A stretch of 64,000 nucleotides of DNA from Turicibacter sp. TJ11 (GTDB lineage Bacteria; Bacillota_I; Bacilli_A; MOL361; Turicibacteraceae): NCBI RefSeq assembly GCF_021497505.1, contig NZ_CP069349.1:2587594-2651593 (forward strand), read 5' to 3'. A model generated the notes under the pieces. That model was not told the origin of the DNA. It saw nothing but the letters and a program-made list of their open reading frames with translations, and did not search any database. Both the position numbers and the translations under genes were made by a program. Every line of letters starts with the position of its first letter. Position 1 is the stretch's first letter. Shown here in pieces: positions 51,813 through 61,720 of the stretch.

Positions 51813-52649
51813 TTATTGATTAATATAATTTTTTAAAGCTTCTTGCCAAGTAGGAAGTCTATGAAATCTATAATCGCTTAATTTTTGTTTGCTCATCTGA
51901 CTATTAAGTGGACGTTTTGCCTTAGTTTTATATTGATCTGTTGTGATAGGATGAAGCATTACATCGAGCTGACTTTGTTTAAAAATTTCATCTGCAAACT
52001 CATACCAAGAACAGTATCCCTCATTTGTTGCGTGATAAATTCCATACTGATCAGTTTCAATCATATCTACAAGTAGAGGCGCTAAATGAGCAGTATAAGT
52101 GGGTGAACCCACTTGATCATGAATGATATTTAACTCATCATGCTCGTTTCCTAGACGCTGCATCGTTTTAATGAAGTTATTTCCATTGATGCCAAATACC
52201 CATGAAATTCGAACAATATAAAATTTTTCTAATAGCTGTTGAACATATTGTTCTCCTTTTAACTTGCTAGCTCCGTAAACATTGATTGGATTTGGGATAT
52301 CTGTTTCAACATACTCACTAGCTTTTGTTCCATCAAATACATAATCGGTACTAATATAGATCATCGGAATATCTAATGTTTTTGCGCACTCTGCAATAAC
52401 TTTCACTGCTTCGGCATTAATTTGATAACAAATCTCGACTTCTTCTTCAGCTTGATCGACTGCTGTATAAGCCGCACAATGAATGATAGCCTCTGGTTTT
52501 AAATTCATGATAAAGTTATCAATCATGTGATCATTCATTAAATCCATTTCTTCACGATCAACCCCTACGGGTTGATATCCTCGTGATTCTAGCGCCTTAA
52601 CGACATCATAACCTAATTGTCCTTTAACACCTGTCACTAATATCTTCAT
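51813..52649 (-). CDS. rfbD: dTDP-4-dehydrorhamnose reductase
   Basis: A 278-aa short-chain dehydrogenase that reduces dTDP-4-keto-L-rhamnose to dTDP-L-rhamnose, the last step of the pathway. It shows the nucleotide-binding GVKGQLGYDV (about residues 7-16), the catalytic YxxxK as YGASKLKGE, and a T/S-TDYVFDG motif. It is the last gene of a compact minus-strand operon A-C-B-D; its start overlaps the rfbB stop by four bases. Confidence 0.95.
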   Translation of the reverse strand: MKILVTGVKGQLGYDVVKALESRGYQPVGVDREEMDLMNDHMIDNFIMNLKPEAIIHCAAYTAVDQAEEEVEICYQINAEAVKVIAECAKTLDIPMIYISTDYVFDGTKASEYVETDIPNPINVYGASKLKGEQYVQQLLEKFYIVRISWVFGINGNNFIKTMQRLGNEHDELNIIHDQVGSPTYTAHLAPLLVDMIETDQYGIYHATNEGYCSWYEFADEIFKQSQLDVMLHPITTDQYKTKAKRPLNSQMSKQKLSDYRFHRLPTWQEALKNYINQ

Positions 52650-53674
52650 GATTGATCACCATACTGTTCTTTAAAATAATTTTTGTAGTCACCTGAAATA
52701 ATGTTTTCCCACCATTTTTTATTCTCTAAATACCACTCAATCGTCTGTTTAATTCCTGTCTCAAAATTATAGGTAGGCTCCCATCCTAGTTCTGTTTTTA
52801 GCTTGGTTGAATCAATAGCATATCGTAGGTCATGACCTGGACGATCCTTCACATAAGTAATTAACGATTCGGGTTTATTTAAAGCTTTTAGGATGGTTTG
52901 AACAACTTCTAAGTTTGTTCGTTCATTATTTCCACCGATATTATAAACTTCTCCGATGCGTCCTTTGTGTAAAATTAAATCAATGGCTGTACAGTGATCA
53001 TAAACGTGTAACCAATCACGAACATTCTCACCATTTCCGTAAACCGGTAAAGCTTCATCATTTAACGCGCGAGAAATCATGAGCGGAATTAATTTTTCTG
53101 GAAAATGATAAGGTCCATAGTTATTTGAACAACGAGAAATGGTAATCGGTAAGCCAAATGTTCGATGATAAGCAAGAACTAATAAGTCAGCCGAGGCTTT
53201 AGACGCCGAATAGGGGCTTGAAGTATGTAAAGGAGTATCTTCTTTAAAAAGTAAGTCCGGTCGATTGAGTGGTAAATCTCCATAAACCTCATCAGTTGAC
53301 ACTTGATGATAACGTTTGACTCCAAATGTACGTGAAGCATCCATTAAGACTTGTGTTCCTAATACATTCGTTTTAATGAAGATTTCGGGATCTGCGACTG
53401 AACGGTCCACATGTGACTCAGCCGCAAAGTTAACGACCATATCAAAGGCTTCTCTTTCGAATAAATCGAAGATAAATTCACGATTGGTAATATCACCTTT
53501 TATAAATTTGTAATTAGATTTTTCCTCTACTGCTTCACAGGTCCCCAAGTTTCCTGCATAGGTTAAGGCATCTAAATTAATGATGAAGTAATCAGGATAT
53601 TTATTTACCATATAATGAATAAAGTTTCCACCAATAAATCCTGCCCCACCGGTAACTAAAATTTTTTGTTTCAT
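52646..53674 (-). CDS. rfbB: dTDP-glucose 4,6-dehydratase
   Basis: A 342-aa extended SDR enzyme converting dTDP-glucose to dTDP-4-keto-6-deoxyglucose. It has GGAGFIGGNF (8-17) for NAD, the active-site STDEVYGDL and YSASKASADLLV with Y-x3-K. It overlaps both neighbours by four bases, typical of a translationally coupled operon. The product feeds rhamnose-containing wall or capsule polymers. Confidence 0.96.
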   Translation of the reverse strand: MKQKILVTGGAGFIGGNFIHYMVNKYPDYFIINLDALTYAGNLGTCEAVEEKSNYKFIKGDITNREFIFDLFEREAFDMVVNFAAESHVDRSVADPEIFIKTNVLGTQVLMDASRTFGVKRYHQVSTDEVYGDLPLNRPDLLFKEDTPLHTSSPYSASKASADLLVLAYHRTFGLPITISRCSNNYGPYHFPEKLIPLMISRALNDEALPVYGNGENVRDWLHVYDHCTAIDLILHKGRIGEVYNIGGNNERTNLEVVQTILKALNKPESLITYVKDRPGHDLRYAIDSTKLKTELGWEPTYNFETGIKQTIEWYLENKKWWENIISGDYKNYFKEQYGDQS

Positions 53675-54255
53675 TCGTTTGTCTCTCCTTTATAAATAAA
53701 CGGTAAATTTGTTAGTTCACTTAATGTTTTTTGTGTTTGATCTTTAGTTGATAAGATTAGGTGTTCTAGATGATGTAATGGCCAGTTAATCCCAATTTCT
53801 TTGTCATTCCAAAGTAATCCACTATCATCGTCTGGATCATAAAAGTTAGTACATTTATAGTTAAACATAGCTTCATTTGAAATGACAACAAATCCGTGCG
53901 CAAATCCTTCAGGAATATAGAGTTGACGTTTGTTTTTTTCACTTAAGTATACGCCTTCCCATTGCAAGAAAGTCGGTGAATTTTTTCTTAAATCAACAGC
54001 CACATCCCAAACTTCACCTTGCGTCACACGAACGAGTTTCCCCTGGGGATGTTTGGTTTGAAAGTGCAGTCCTCGTAAAACTCCTTTTTTTGATTTTGAT
54101 TCATTATCTTGAACGAATATCATATTGAGTCCCGCTTCAAAAAAATCTTGTTGATTGTAGGACTCCATAAAATATCCACGATCATCTCCAAATACTTTAG
54201 GTTCAATGATATATAAGTCCTTAATTTTTGTCTTGATAAAATTAAAGTTCCCCAC
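53671..54255 (-). CDS. rfbC: dTDP-4-dehydrorhamnose 3,5-epimerase
   Basis: A 194-aa cupin enzyme. Conserved RGLHFQ, FAHGFVV and the H63-type catalytic region (RGLHFQTKHPQGKLVRV) are visible, as is DLRKNSPTF. It epimerises dTDP-4-keto-6-deoxyglucose at C3 and C5. It lies between rfbA and rfbB, overlapping both. Confidence 0.95.
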   Translation of the reverse strand: MGNFNFIKTKIKDLYIIEPKVFGDDRGYFMESYNQQDFFEAGLNMIFVQDNESKSKKGVLRGLHFQTKHPQGKLVRVTQGEVWDVAVDLRKNSPTFLQWEGVYLSEKNKRQLYIPEGFAHGFVVISNEAMFNYKCTNFYDPDDDSGLLWNDKEIGINWPLHHLEHLILSTKDQTQKTLSELTNLPFIYKGETNE

Positions 54256-55127
54256 TATAATCGCTCCTCATTTGAAATTTTAACTAAATACTGACCATAC
54301 TCAGTTTTTAATAAAGGTTTCGCCAAGTTTAATAACTGTTCTTTTGAAATATAACCTTGTCGATAAGCGATTTCTTCTAAACAAGACACATATAAACCTT
54401 GTCGAGTTTGAATCGCTTCAACATAATTCGCTGCATCTAATAAGCCATGGTGTGTTCCGGTATCAAACCAAGCCATTCCACGTCCAAGTAGCTCAACTTT
54501 TAGTTGGTTACGACGTAAGTATTCATTGTTAATATCCGTAATTTCTAATTCTCCGCGTGAAGAAGGAAGAATTGTTTTAGCTATCTTAATGACGTCATGA
54601 TTATAAAAATACAAACCTGGAATCGCATAATTTGATTTTGGGTAATTAGGCTTCTCTTCGATGGATAACACATTATAATCTTGATCGAACTCTACAACCC
54701 CAAAGTCTTGTGGATTGCTGACTTGATATCCAAAAATCGTGGCTTCTTCACGTGCAACTGCTTGTTGAAGTCGTTTCGTAAAGCCATATCCATGAAAAAT
54801 ATTATCCCCAAGAACTAATGCAACTTTATCATGCTGTATAAAGTCTTCTCCAATGAGAAAGGCTTCTGCTATTCCACTCGGCTTTTTTTGAATTTGATAG
54901 TGAATTTTTAATCCTAATTGTGAACCATCACCTAGTAAGTTTTTAAATAAATCAATATCACGAGGAGTTGAAATGATTAAGATCTCACGAATTCCAGCTA
55001 ACATTAAGACCGATAGTGGATAATAAATCATTGGTTTATCGTAAATCGGTAAAATCTGCTTGGAAATAGCCTTTGTAATGGGATATAGACGTGTTCCTGA
55101 ACCACCTGCTAAAATAATTCCTTTCAT
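54255..55127 (-). CDS. rfbA: Glucose-1-phosphate thymidylyltransferase
   Basis: A 290-aa nucleotidyltransferase that makes dTDP-glucose from dTTP and glucose-1-phosphate. It has the N-terminal [11 protein letters not shown] (8-18), [17 protein letters not shown], and LGDNIFHG for the metal site. First gene of the rml operon. No other wall-polymer genes lie beside it, but an LCP gene is just upstream on the same strand. Confidence 0.96.
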   Translation of the reverse strand: MKGIILAGGSGTRLYPITKAISKQILPIYDKPMIYYPLSVLMLAGIREILIISTPRDIDLFKNLLGDGSQLGLKIHYQIQKKPSGIAEAFLIGEDFIQHDKVALVLGDNIFHGYGFTKRLQQAVAREEATIFGYQVSNPQDFGVVEFDQDYNVLSIEEKPNYPKSNYAIPGLYFYNHDVIKIAKTILPSSRGELEITDINNEYLRRNQLKVELLGRGMAWFDTGTHHGLLDAANYVEAIQTRQGLYVSCLEEIAYRQGYISKEQLLNLAKPLLKTEYGQYLVKISNEERL

Positions 55128-55421
55128 TGAATCACATCCCTCTATTTTATTAACGTAACTCTACTGTTTAACTACGAAATCATTGGTTTTAGACAGCAAT
55201 AAAATCATCTAAAATGAAAACCTAGTTTAAAAAAGTTTAGGATAACGCCCGTTATCTCCTAAAGAAAAAACATTTATTTTAATTCTTAAACGATCGTGTT
55301 AACTAAGATTCATGCTGTCACCTTTAGTGATGGTTAATCGATTGGGAGTTAGCCTATTCATCTTTATCTTATGATAAAAAACGAAGATCGTTCCTGATTA
55401 AAACGGTCTCACATGAAACAT

Positions 55422-55462
55422 AAAAAAAGCTCATAAGAATACAGAGATTCTTATGAGCTTTT
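55422..55462 (-). terminator. LCP gene terminator
   Basis: Minus-strand stem AAAAGCTCATAAGAAT / ATTCTTATGAGCTTTTTT with a T run. The remaining 55128-55421 holds the presumed rml promoter and no gene. Confidence 0.85.
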
Positions 55463-55465
55463 GAA

Positions 55466-56548
55466 TTAATACAATCCTGTGTAATTAATAATTTTTTCGT
55501 TAATATTTAGAACACCACTAGTTGGGGTGTAGCGATCGATTCCATAAACTTTTGTGTGCCACTCCACGACATTGTCTTCAAGTGTGACAGGAACTAAGTA
55601 GTACAGCCCATCATTTAAAATTGAACCGTAACTTAACTCGGTTTGAGGAAATTGAAGTTGTTCAATTTCACGTTCACCACTTAGTAATAACTGCGTTCCA
55701 AGTGAAATAATCTCATTTGTCGTTAAATTCGTTTGAATATACGGTAAGAAGTCATGCATTAATCCTAACAATTTAACTTTATTATATGAGAAAGCTTTTT
55801 GAGCGACTAATGTAATGACACGGCGTTGACGTTCCATGCGTTCGTAATCTCCATTTCCAACTTTACGGATTCTCATATAAGCAACCGCTTGGCGACCATT
55901 TAATGTTTGAACTCCTGTTCCTTCAAGAAGATCTGCTTCTTCACCACTTACTTCATGATTCATTTCATTAATGACACGATTCAATTCTTGTAATTCATAG
56001 TCTTGAACATCGACTTCAACGCCACCTAGTCTATTAATAATGAATTCAACAGCATTGAAGTTAACTGTGACATACTTTTGAATATCTAAATCAAAATTTT
56101 CATTAATCGCTTGAACCGCTAAAGTAGGTCCTCCATAAGCATAGGCATGATTAATCTTTTCAAATCCATGATCTTCATTAATGTAGGCAAATGTATCGCG
56201 GACAACAGAAGTTAAATAAGCTTGATTTGTTTTACTGTTGAATGAAAATACCATCATTGCATCTGAACGAGTATTCGTATAAGCATCATCTCGAGAATCA
56301 ACCCCAAATAAGGCAATATTCATAACCCCCATTCCTTTTTTGAGATCTAAAATTTCTTGAGAAACATTTAACTCCTCTAATTCTTCACGATCAAGTCGTG
56401 AAAGCATAGTGTGAGCCGCTCCGTAAACAATACCACCTAAAATTAATAAAACTAATATAACTATTAAAAATCCTTTTAAACATCCATACTTTTTGGGTTT
56501 CTTTTGATTGGTTGTCATCTGATTTAAACGTTTTGATTCCTTACTCAT
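55466..56548 (-). CDS. LytR-CpsA-Psr (LCP) family wall polymer ligase
   Basis: A 360-aa membrane-anchored protein: a basic cytoplasmic start, one helix (about residues 24-46) and an extracytoplasmic LCP domain with MNIALFGVDSRDD, TRSDAMMVF, SVVRDTFAYI, HAYAYGG and YMRIRKVGNGDYERMERQRRV, the last holding the conserved phosphate-binding Arg residues. LCP proteins attach teichoic acids or rhamnose-rich glycans to peptidoglycan. ATG 56548 is chosen for its AGGTG SD; a GTG nine bases upstream is possible. Its position next to the rml operon fits attachment of a rhamnose-containing polymer. Confidence 0.9.
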   Translation of the reverse strand: MSKESKRLNQMTTNQKKPKKYGCLKGFLIVILVLLILGGIVYGAAHTMLSRLDREELEELNVSQEILDLKKGMGVMNIALFGVDSRDDAYTNTRSDAMMVFSFNSKTNQAYLTSVVRDTFAYINEDHGFEKINHAYAYGGPTLAVQAINENFDLDIQKYVTVNFNAVEFIINRLGGVEVDVQDYELQELNRVINEMNHEVSGEEADLLEGTGVQTLNGRQAVAYMRIRKVGNGDYERMERQRRVITLVAQKAFSYNKVKLLGLMHDFLPYIQTNLTTNEIISLGTQLLLSGEREIEQLQFPQTELSYGSILNDGLYYLVPVTLEDNVVEWHTKVYGIDRYTPTSGVLNINEKIINYTGLY

Positions 56549-56768
56549 CTTCTTCACCTAATTTCTTAAAGAGTGTTAAAACAGTAAACTCTAATATTTT
56601 ATACTATCTGACAAGGTAAAACAATATTTAAAAAGGTTCGTCTATAGTTTTTTACATAAATTGTGTGATTATTACAACACAATCATAAAAATTCTAAAAA
56701 TTTGGTCATTGGTCGACTATCTTAAGTATGTTACAATGAAATAAATTTAAAAAAATGGAGCGGATTAA

Positions 56769-59174
56769 ATGTCAACTATTGAATTATTAGCACCTGTTGG
56801 TCATAGGGAAGGATTACTAGCTGCCGTTACAAATGGAGCGGATGCTATCTATGTCGGTGGAGCAGCCTTTGGCGCTCGAAAAGAAGCGGCTTTTTCAAAT
56901 GAAGAATTAATTGAAGTCATTAAATTTAGTCATTTACATCATGTTAAAGTTTATGTGACCGTTAATACGACGATTTTTGATCAAGAACTAGATGCATTAA
57001 AAGAATATATCCACTTTTTATATTTAAATGACGTTGATGCGATTATTGTTCAAGATCTTGGAGTCGCACATTTAGTTAAACAACTGTATCCAGATTTTGA
57101 ACTTCATTTTAGTACGCAGATGACACTACATAATACAAAAGGAGCTGAATTCGCTAAACAATTCGGCGCTGATCGAGTAGTGGTTGCGCGTGAAAATACA
57201 TTAGATGAAATTAAAGCGATGAAACAAGCCGTTGATATTGATTTAGAAGTCTTTGTTCATGGCGCTTTATGTGTTTGCTATTCTGGACAATGTTTAATGA
57301 GTAGTATGATTGGGGCACGAAGTGGGAACCGTGGAGCATGTGCTCAAACTTGCCGTCTTCCTTATGAATTAGTAGATTTATCAACCGGAAAGACACTGGA
57401 TTCAAAGGTTGGAGATTTCTTACTCAGTCCACGTGATTTAAAAACGATTGATGAAGTTGGAGAACTGATCGAAGCGGGAGTGACTTCATTTAAAATTGAA
57501 GGGCGCCTAAAAAAACCAGAGTATGTAGCAACGGTTGTGAAAGCTTATCGTGAAGCGATTGATCAATACTTAGAAACACGTCGTGTCAAAATTTCAAAAC
57601 AAACGCACGCAGATATGGAGCAAATCTTTAGTCGTGGATTTACGAAAGGATTTTTATTTGGTGATAAAGGCCAAACATGGATGAGTGCTGATCGTCCTAA
57701 TCATAAAGGAATTATGATTGGAGAAGTGGTGAACGTTAAAGGCAAACGTATTACCATTCATTTAAAATCACCGCTTGAAGTGGGAGATGGATTACGTTTT
57801 GTTGGCTTAACGAATAAAGATCAAGGATTACAAGTTCAAAAAATGTTTGTTAAAGGAAACGATGTGAAGCTTGCTGAGCCTGGTAACGTTGATTTAGAGG
57901 TACCTTTCTCTTTATCAAAAGGAATGAAAGTTTACAAAACAACCTCTGTTTCATTAGCTAAACGTGCTCAGGTTACTGAAAAATCAGTACCTAAAATTGA
58001 AATCTGTGGAGAAGTGAGTGCTAAACTTGGCGAGCCATTAAAAATAATGGTCTGGGATAATGATTCAAATATGGTAACGATAGAGACAGGGTGTGTCTTT
58101 GAAGCAGCAACGAATACACCTTTAAGTAAAGATCGTTTAAAACAGCAACTTGAGAAAACAGGAAGTACGCCGTTTAACTTCGCGTATCTTAATATTAATA
58201 TGGACGAAGGAATTACGATGCCAATTTCAGTGATTAACCAAATTCGTCGCGATTTATTAGAAAAGCTTGAACAAAATCGCATGAAACATTATGAGCATCG
58301 TCAACCTTCTGAAGTTGTACCAACTATTTCAACTCAAACAACAACAGCTATCACCTCACAGCTGACAGTGAGTGTTCGTCAAATTAAGCAATTACAAGTC
58401 GCTTTAAATCAAGGGATTCAAACGATTTACTATAAAGATCTTAAAACATTAAAAAAAGCAGTTGAACTAGGAGAGCAGTATGGGGCAACCATCATCCCAC
58501 AACTACCACGTATTATAAATGATGAAGAAATTGAACAGGCAACAACTATTATTGAAGAGTTATCTCTTCAAACGATTATGCTTGGTGAATATGGAATGTA
58601 TCAGGCGCTTAAAGATAAAGGCTATACCTTCTTAACAGACTTTGCTTTTAATACAAACAATGTTCAAAGTATTGAAGCATTAAAGCAACTAGGGATTTCA
58701 CAAGTTACATTATCATATGAGATTAATCAAAAACAAATGCGTGGATTATTAAAGCAAGCACCGTTACCAAGTGAAGCGATTGTTTATACACGCATTCCAA
58801 TGATGATTACTAAACACTGTCCTGTTAAATTGTTAAATCAACAAGAGTTTTGTCGATTATGTTTAAGTACACCATTTGGACTACGTGATCGTAAAAATAA
58901 AATTTTACCGCTTCTTCGTACTGGAAACTGTTTAACGGAAATTTTTAACTCGCAACATCTCATTCTAATAGAGTTTATTAATGAATTGAAAAAGATGGGC
59001 GTTCAAAGCTTCCGCTTAGAATTCACCAATGAATCAGAGGCGACGATGATTCAAGCTATAATGGCTTATCAAGCTGCCATTAAATCAGGAAAAGTTGATT
59101 TAGATTGGCTAGCTCAATATAAAGATAATGATGATTATACAAAAGGACATTATCATCGAGGCGTTTGTATATAA
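56769..59174 (+). CDS. U32 family peptidase / RlhA-like protein
   Basis: An 801-aa protein with an N-terminal U32 peptidase domain (about 1-300; ELLAPVGHREGLLAAVTNGADAIYVGG and the hallmark EVFVHGALCVCYSGQCLMSS...RGACAQTCR) and a DUF3656-type and further domain behind it. Long U32 proteins of this type include RlhA, needed for 23S rRNA hydroxylation, as well as proposed collagenases. The Cys set (C-V-C-YSGQC, then C-AQTC) suggests a bound Fe-S cluster. A second cysteine cluster lies near the end (HCPVKLLNQQEFCRLC). It is monocistronic. Confidence 0.85.
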   Translation: MSTIELLAPVGHREGLLAAVTNGADAIYVGGAAFGARKEAAFSNEELIEVIKFSHLHHVKVYVTVNTTIFDQELDALKEYIHFLYLNDVDAIIVQDLGVAHLVKQLYPDFELHFSTQMTLHNTKGAEFAKQFGADRVVVARENTLDEIKAMKQAVDIDLEVFVHGALCVCYSGQCLMSSMIGARSGNRGACAQTCRLPYELVDLSTGKTLDSKVGDFLLSPRDLKTIDEVGELIEAGVTSFKIEGRLKKPEYVATVVKAYREAIDQYLETRRVKISKQTHADMEQIFSRGFTKGFLFGDKGQTWMSADRPNHKGIMIGEVVNVKGKRITIHLKSPLEVGDGLRFVGLTNKDQGLQVQKMFVKGNDVKLAEPGNVDLEVPFSLSKGMKVYKTTSVSLAKRAQVTEKSVPKIEICGEVSAKLGEPLKIMVWDNDSNMVTIETGCVFEAATNTPLSKDRLKQQLEKTGSTPFNFAYLNINMDEGITMPISVINQIRRDLLEKLEQNRMKHYEHRQPSEVVPTISTQTTTAITSQLTVSVRQIKQLQVALNQGIQTIYYKDLKTLKKAVELGEQYGATIIPQLPRIINDEEIEQATTIIEELSLQTIMLGEYGMYQALKDKGYTFLTDFAFNTNNVQSIEALKQLGISQVTLSYEINQKQMRGLLKQAPLPSEAIVYTRIPMMITKHCPVKLLNQQEFCRLCLSTPFGLRDRKNKILPLLRTGNCLTEIFNSQHLILIEFINELKKMGVQSFRLEFTNESEATMIQAIMAYQAAIKSGKVDLDWLAQYKDNDDYTKGHYHRGVCI

Positions 59175-59180
59175 GATAAG

Positions 59181-59228
59181 AAAAACCCCCATAATAATGA
59201 AGCTATAAACTTCTAAAAGGGGGTTTTT
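59181..59228 (+). terminator. Terminator overlapping the next gene's SD
   Basis: Stem AAAAACCCCC / GGGGGTTTTT. Its 3' arm contains the AAAGGGGG SD of the DUF421 gene, so the hairpin also hides that ribosome site. Confidence 0.75.
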
Positions 59229-59229
59229 T

Positions 59230-59889
59230 ATGTTAAAAGTGTTAATTTCAATTTTACTTGCTGCTGTCTTTTACTTCGTTTTATTAGTTTGTTATAAAAT
59301 CATGGGAAAACGTGAAGTCAATCAACTAAGTACAGTAGATGTTGTTATTAATATCCTAATTGCTAATATTGCAGCAGGGGGTATTGTTGAAGAAGAATAC
59401 TGGCTAGATGCCTTAGGTGGAGTGCTAGTTATTGTTGCTCTTCAAATTGTGATGGCTAAACTTCAACTTAACAAACCAAAACTACGTAATATGGTTGAGG
59501 GGGACCCATCGTTGATTATTAAAAATGGATCGATTGACTATGAGGAGCTTAAAAAACTTCGTATTGATTTAGATGATTTTATGATGTTGCTTCGAGGAGA
59601 TGGTATCGTCGCCCCCGAAGATGTTCAATACGGCATTATTGAAAAGAATGGGAAGTTAACGATTTTTGAAAAAAAAATACCTACTAAGGTATTTCCACTG
59701 CCACTTGTCGTATCAGGTGAAATAAAAACAAAAGCTTTACAAGGTCTTGGGAAAGATGATCAGTGGCTAATGAAACAATTAGAAAGTCATCAATTTTATC
59801 GATTAGAACAAATTGATTATCTATTTTGTGAAGAACATAAACTTGCCATTTACACTAATCAAGGAATTGAAAAGTTAACTATAAAATAA
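59230..59889 (+). CDS. DUF421 (YetF-like) membrane protein
   Basis: A 219-aa protein with two or three N-terminal helices and a soluble C-terminal part (about 90-219). It has the family features KIMGKREVNQLSTVDVVINILIA and EGDPSLIIKNGSI. YetF-type proteins are linked to the germination and spore membrane in bacilli, but the function is not settled. ATG 59230 is fixed by AAAGGGGG at 59216-59223. It is convergent with the TtcA-like gene. Confidence 0.85.
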   Translation: MLKVLISILLAAVFYFVLLVCYKIMGKREVNQLSTVDVVINILIANIAAGGIVEEEYWLDALGGVLVIVALQIVMAKLQLNKPKLRNMVEGDPSLIIKNGSIDYEELKKLRIDLDDFMMLLRGDGIVAPEDVQYGIIEKNGKLTIFEKKIPTKVFPLPLVVSGEIKTKALQGLGKDDQWLMKQLESHQFYRLEQIDYLFCEEHKLAIYTNQGIEKLTIK

Positions 59890-59915
59890 GTGTCGTGAAA
59901 TCACGACACTTATTC
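59886..59915. terminator. Bidirectional terminator
   Basis: Perfect stem AATAAGTGTCGTGA / TCACGACACTTATT. It overlaps the stop codons of both convergent genes. Confidence 0.85.
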
Positions 59916-60641
59916 TTTATCATTAAAGTCATTAAATAATGAAACTCGATCCCCATTAGATAATGAATTTAACATATTTTGTTTTGCCATTGGATACTCA
60001 GCATATAATTTCTTCAGTAATTGCTTCACATCTTCTCGACTTGTGTGCTTATCCATAGGACATGTACTTGGCACAATCGGAACATGGCGATTGGCTGCTG
60101 CAATAATATCGTCTTCATAACAATAAACTAATGGACGAATGAATGTTACATCTGTACGATCTAAATACATTTTCGGTTTAAAAGTCGATAGAAATCCATT
60201 GTACATCGTATTCATAACTAATGTTTCAACCGCATCGTCTGCATGATGAGCCATTGAAATTTTATTACATCCAAGCTCAGTTCCTTTTTTAATTAAAATC
60301 GCTTTTTTAAATTTTGAACATAATGAACATGGGATTTTACCATCTGGAGTTCCGTTTAATTTTAAAATCTCATACACCTCAGTATCAACTAAATGATACT
60401 CGATTCCGTGTTTTTTACAAAACTCAACGACAGGGTTAAAATCCATGCCTGGAAATCCTAACTTTAATGTAATTCCTACTAATTCAAATTTAACAGGAGC
60501 AAATTTCTGATATAAATGTAGCGCATATAATAGAATCATACTATCTTTTCCACCACTTACCCCAACAGCAATTTTATCTCCTTCTTCTATTAAAGAAAAA
60601 GCTTGATCAGCTTTACGGATACAACCTAAGATTTTTTTCAT
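59910..60641 (-). CDS. TtcA-like tRNA thiolation ATPase (PP-loop)
   Basis: A 243-aa PP-loop ATPase. SGGKDS (about residues 30-35), a CxxC pair in CSLCSKFKKA, and a later Cys in STCPMD match the TtcA family, which inserts sulphur into cytidine 32 of tRNA using an Fe-S cluster. ATG 60641 is preferred; a longer start at 60698 adds an unusual hydrophobic stretch. Identity with TtcA rather than another PP-loop thiolase is likely but not certain. Confidence 0.75.
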   Translation of the reverse strand: MKKILGCIRKADQAFSLIEEGDKIAVGVSGGKDSMILLYALHLYQKFAPVKFELVGITLKLGFPGMDFNPVVEFCKKHGIEYHLVDTEVYEILKLNGTPDGKIPCSLCSKFKKAILIKKGTELGCNKISMAHHADDAVETLVMNTMYNGFLSTFKPKMYLDRTDVTFIRPLVYCYEDDIIAAANRHVPIVPSTCPMDKHTSREDVKQLLKKLYAEYPMAKQNMLNSLSNGDRVSLFNDFNDKE

Positions 60642-60970
60642 ACACTCACCGGCCTTTCGGTAGACATTATAACGAATAAATTCAAAAAATACAATCATCC
60701 GACAAATTTATTCATTTGGTAAAATAAACAAAGTAATCAAGTGTGTCGTAACGTAATTTTAAAAGAGATTGTTTCTTTTTAAAAAATTTATATTGATCAT
60801 AATCAATCTAAGCATGAATAACAACTTTTTATCTATCAACTTTATGATAATCGGTGTTTTTGATAAAACCTAAATTTATTTAACGAAATCTCTTAATTAT
60901 TGATAAATTTAATTAGAAAAAGGAACTTCAGCACTAAACAATATAAATTAAATAAAATTTTAATTTTTTT

Positions 60971-60999
60971 GTATTTGTTTGTCGAAACTGCACATATTA
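60971..60999 (+). promoter_or_regulatory. Sigma-G-like promoter of the first SASP gene
   Basis: GTATT at 60971-60975, a 17-bp spacer and CATATTA at 60993-60999, close to the sigma-G pattern (GYATR, CATNNTA). The same bases, with the same spacing, precede the second SASP gene. The remainder of 60699-60970 shows no gene. Confidence 0.7.
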
Positions 61000-61021
61000 A
61001 GATTGTCAGGAGGTGACAAAC

Positions 61022-61222
61022 ATGTCAAATCAATCAAACAACAATAAATTATTAGTACCAGGTGCACAAAATGCAGTTGATAGTATGAAAGCTGAAATCG
61101 CAAACGAATTTGGTGTACAATTAGGTGCAGATACAACAGCTCGCCAAAATGGTTCAGTTGGTGGAGAAATCACAAAACGATTAGTAAAAATGGCTCAAGA
61201 ACAATTAGGTCAAACTAAATAG
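61022..61222 (+). CDS. Alpha/beta-type small acid-soluble spore protein, copy 1
   Basis: A 66-aa protein that coats spore DNA and shields it from UV. It has the family motifs [21 protein letters not shown] (GPR protease site near EIA-NEFG) and the C-terminal [31 protein letters not shown] precedes ATG 61022. It belongs with splB as spore-DNA protection. The second copy lies 346 bases downstream. Confidence 0.96.
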   Translation: MSNQSNNNKLLVPGAQNAVDSMKAEIANEFGVQLGADTTARQNGSVGGEITKRLVKMAQEQLGQTK

Positions 61223-61244
61223 TTACTAATTAAATATGTGTATT

Positions 61245-61275
61245 AAAAGGAGAGAATGAGTTCTCTCCTTTTTTA
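61245..61275 (+). terminator. Terminator of the first SASP gene
   Basis: Stem AAAAGGAGAGAA / TTCTCTCCTTTT, loop TGAG. Confidence 0.85.
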
Positions 61276-61316
61276 TTTTCTTTGTTAAAAAAGTTCTTAA
61301 AAAAAGTGAATGTGTT

Positions 61317-61345
61317 GTATTAATTTGTCGAAACTGCACATATTA
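61317..61345 (+). promoter_or_regulatory. Sigma-G-like promoter of the second SASP gene
   Basis: GTATT at 61317-61321, a 17-bp spacer and CATATTA at 61339-61345. About 45 bases up to the ATG are identical to those of copy 1, so the two genes are probably expressed alike. Confidence 0.7.
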
Positions 61346-61367
61346 AGATTGTCAGGAGGTGACAAAC

Positions 61368-61568
61368 ATGTCAAATCAATCAAACAACAATAAATTATTA
61401 GTACCAGGTGCACAAAACGCAATTGATAGTATGAAAGCTGAAATTGCAAATGAATTTGGTGTGCAATTAGGTGCAGATACAACAGCTCGCCAAAATGGTT
61501 CAGTTGGTGGAGAAATTACAAAACGATTAGTAAAAATGGCTCAAGAACAATTAAATCAAACAAAATAA
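61368..61568 (+). CDS. Alpha/beta-type small acid-soluble spore protein, copy 2
   Basis: A 66-aa protein differing from copy 1 only at two places (V to I near residue 19, G to N near residue 63). Same SD and promoter. A tandem duplication that raises SASP dose, with most nucleotide changes silent. Confidence 0.96.
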   Translation: MSNQSNNNKLLVPGAQNAIDSMKAEIANEFGVQLGADTTARQNGSVGGEITKRLVKMAQEQLNQTK

Positions 61569-61620
61569 TAAACTAAACTATTAACTACTCAACACGACTA
61601 CAAACTACATTATTCAAACA

Positions 61621-61651
61621 AAAAAACGATCAAAATGATCGTTTTTTTTTT
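61621..61651 (+). terminator. Terminator of the second SASP gene
   Basis: Stem AAAAAACGATCA / TGATCGTTTTTT with a T run. Confidence 0.9.
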
Positions 61652-61720
61652 GAGTTAAACTAACTGACACGAGGTGCAATTTTAGATATAATTAAGAAAA
61701 AGACAAAAGGAGGAAATATG

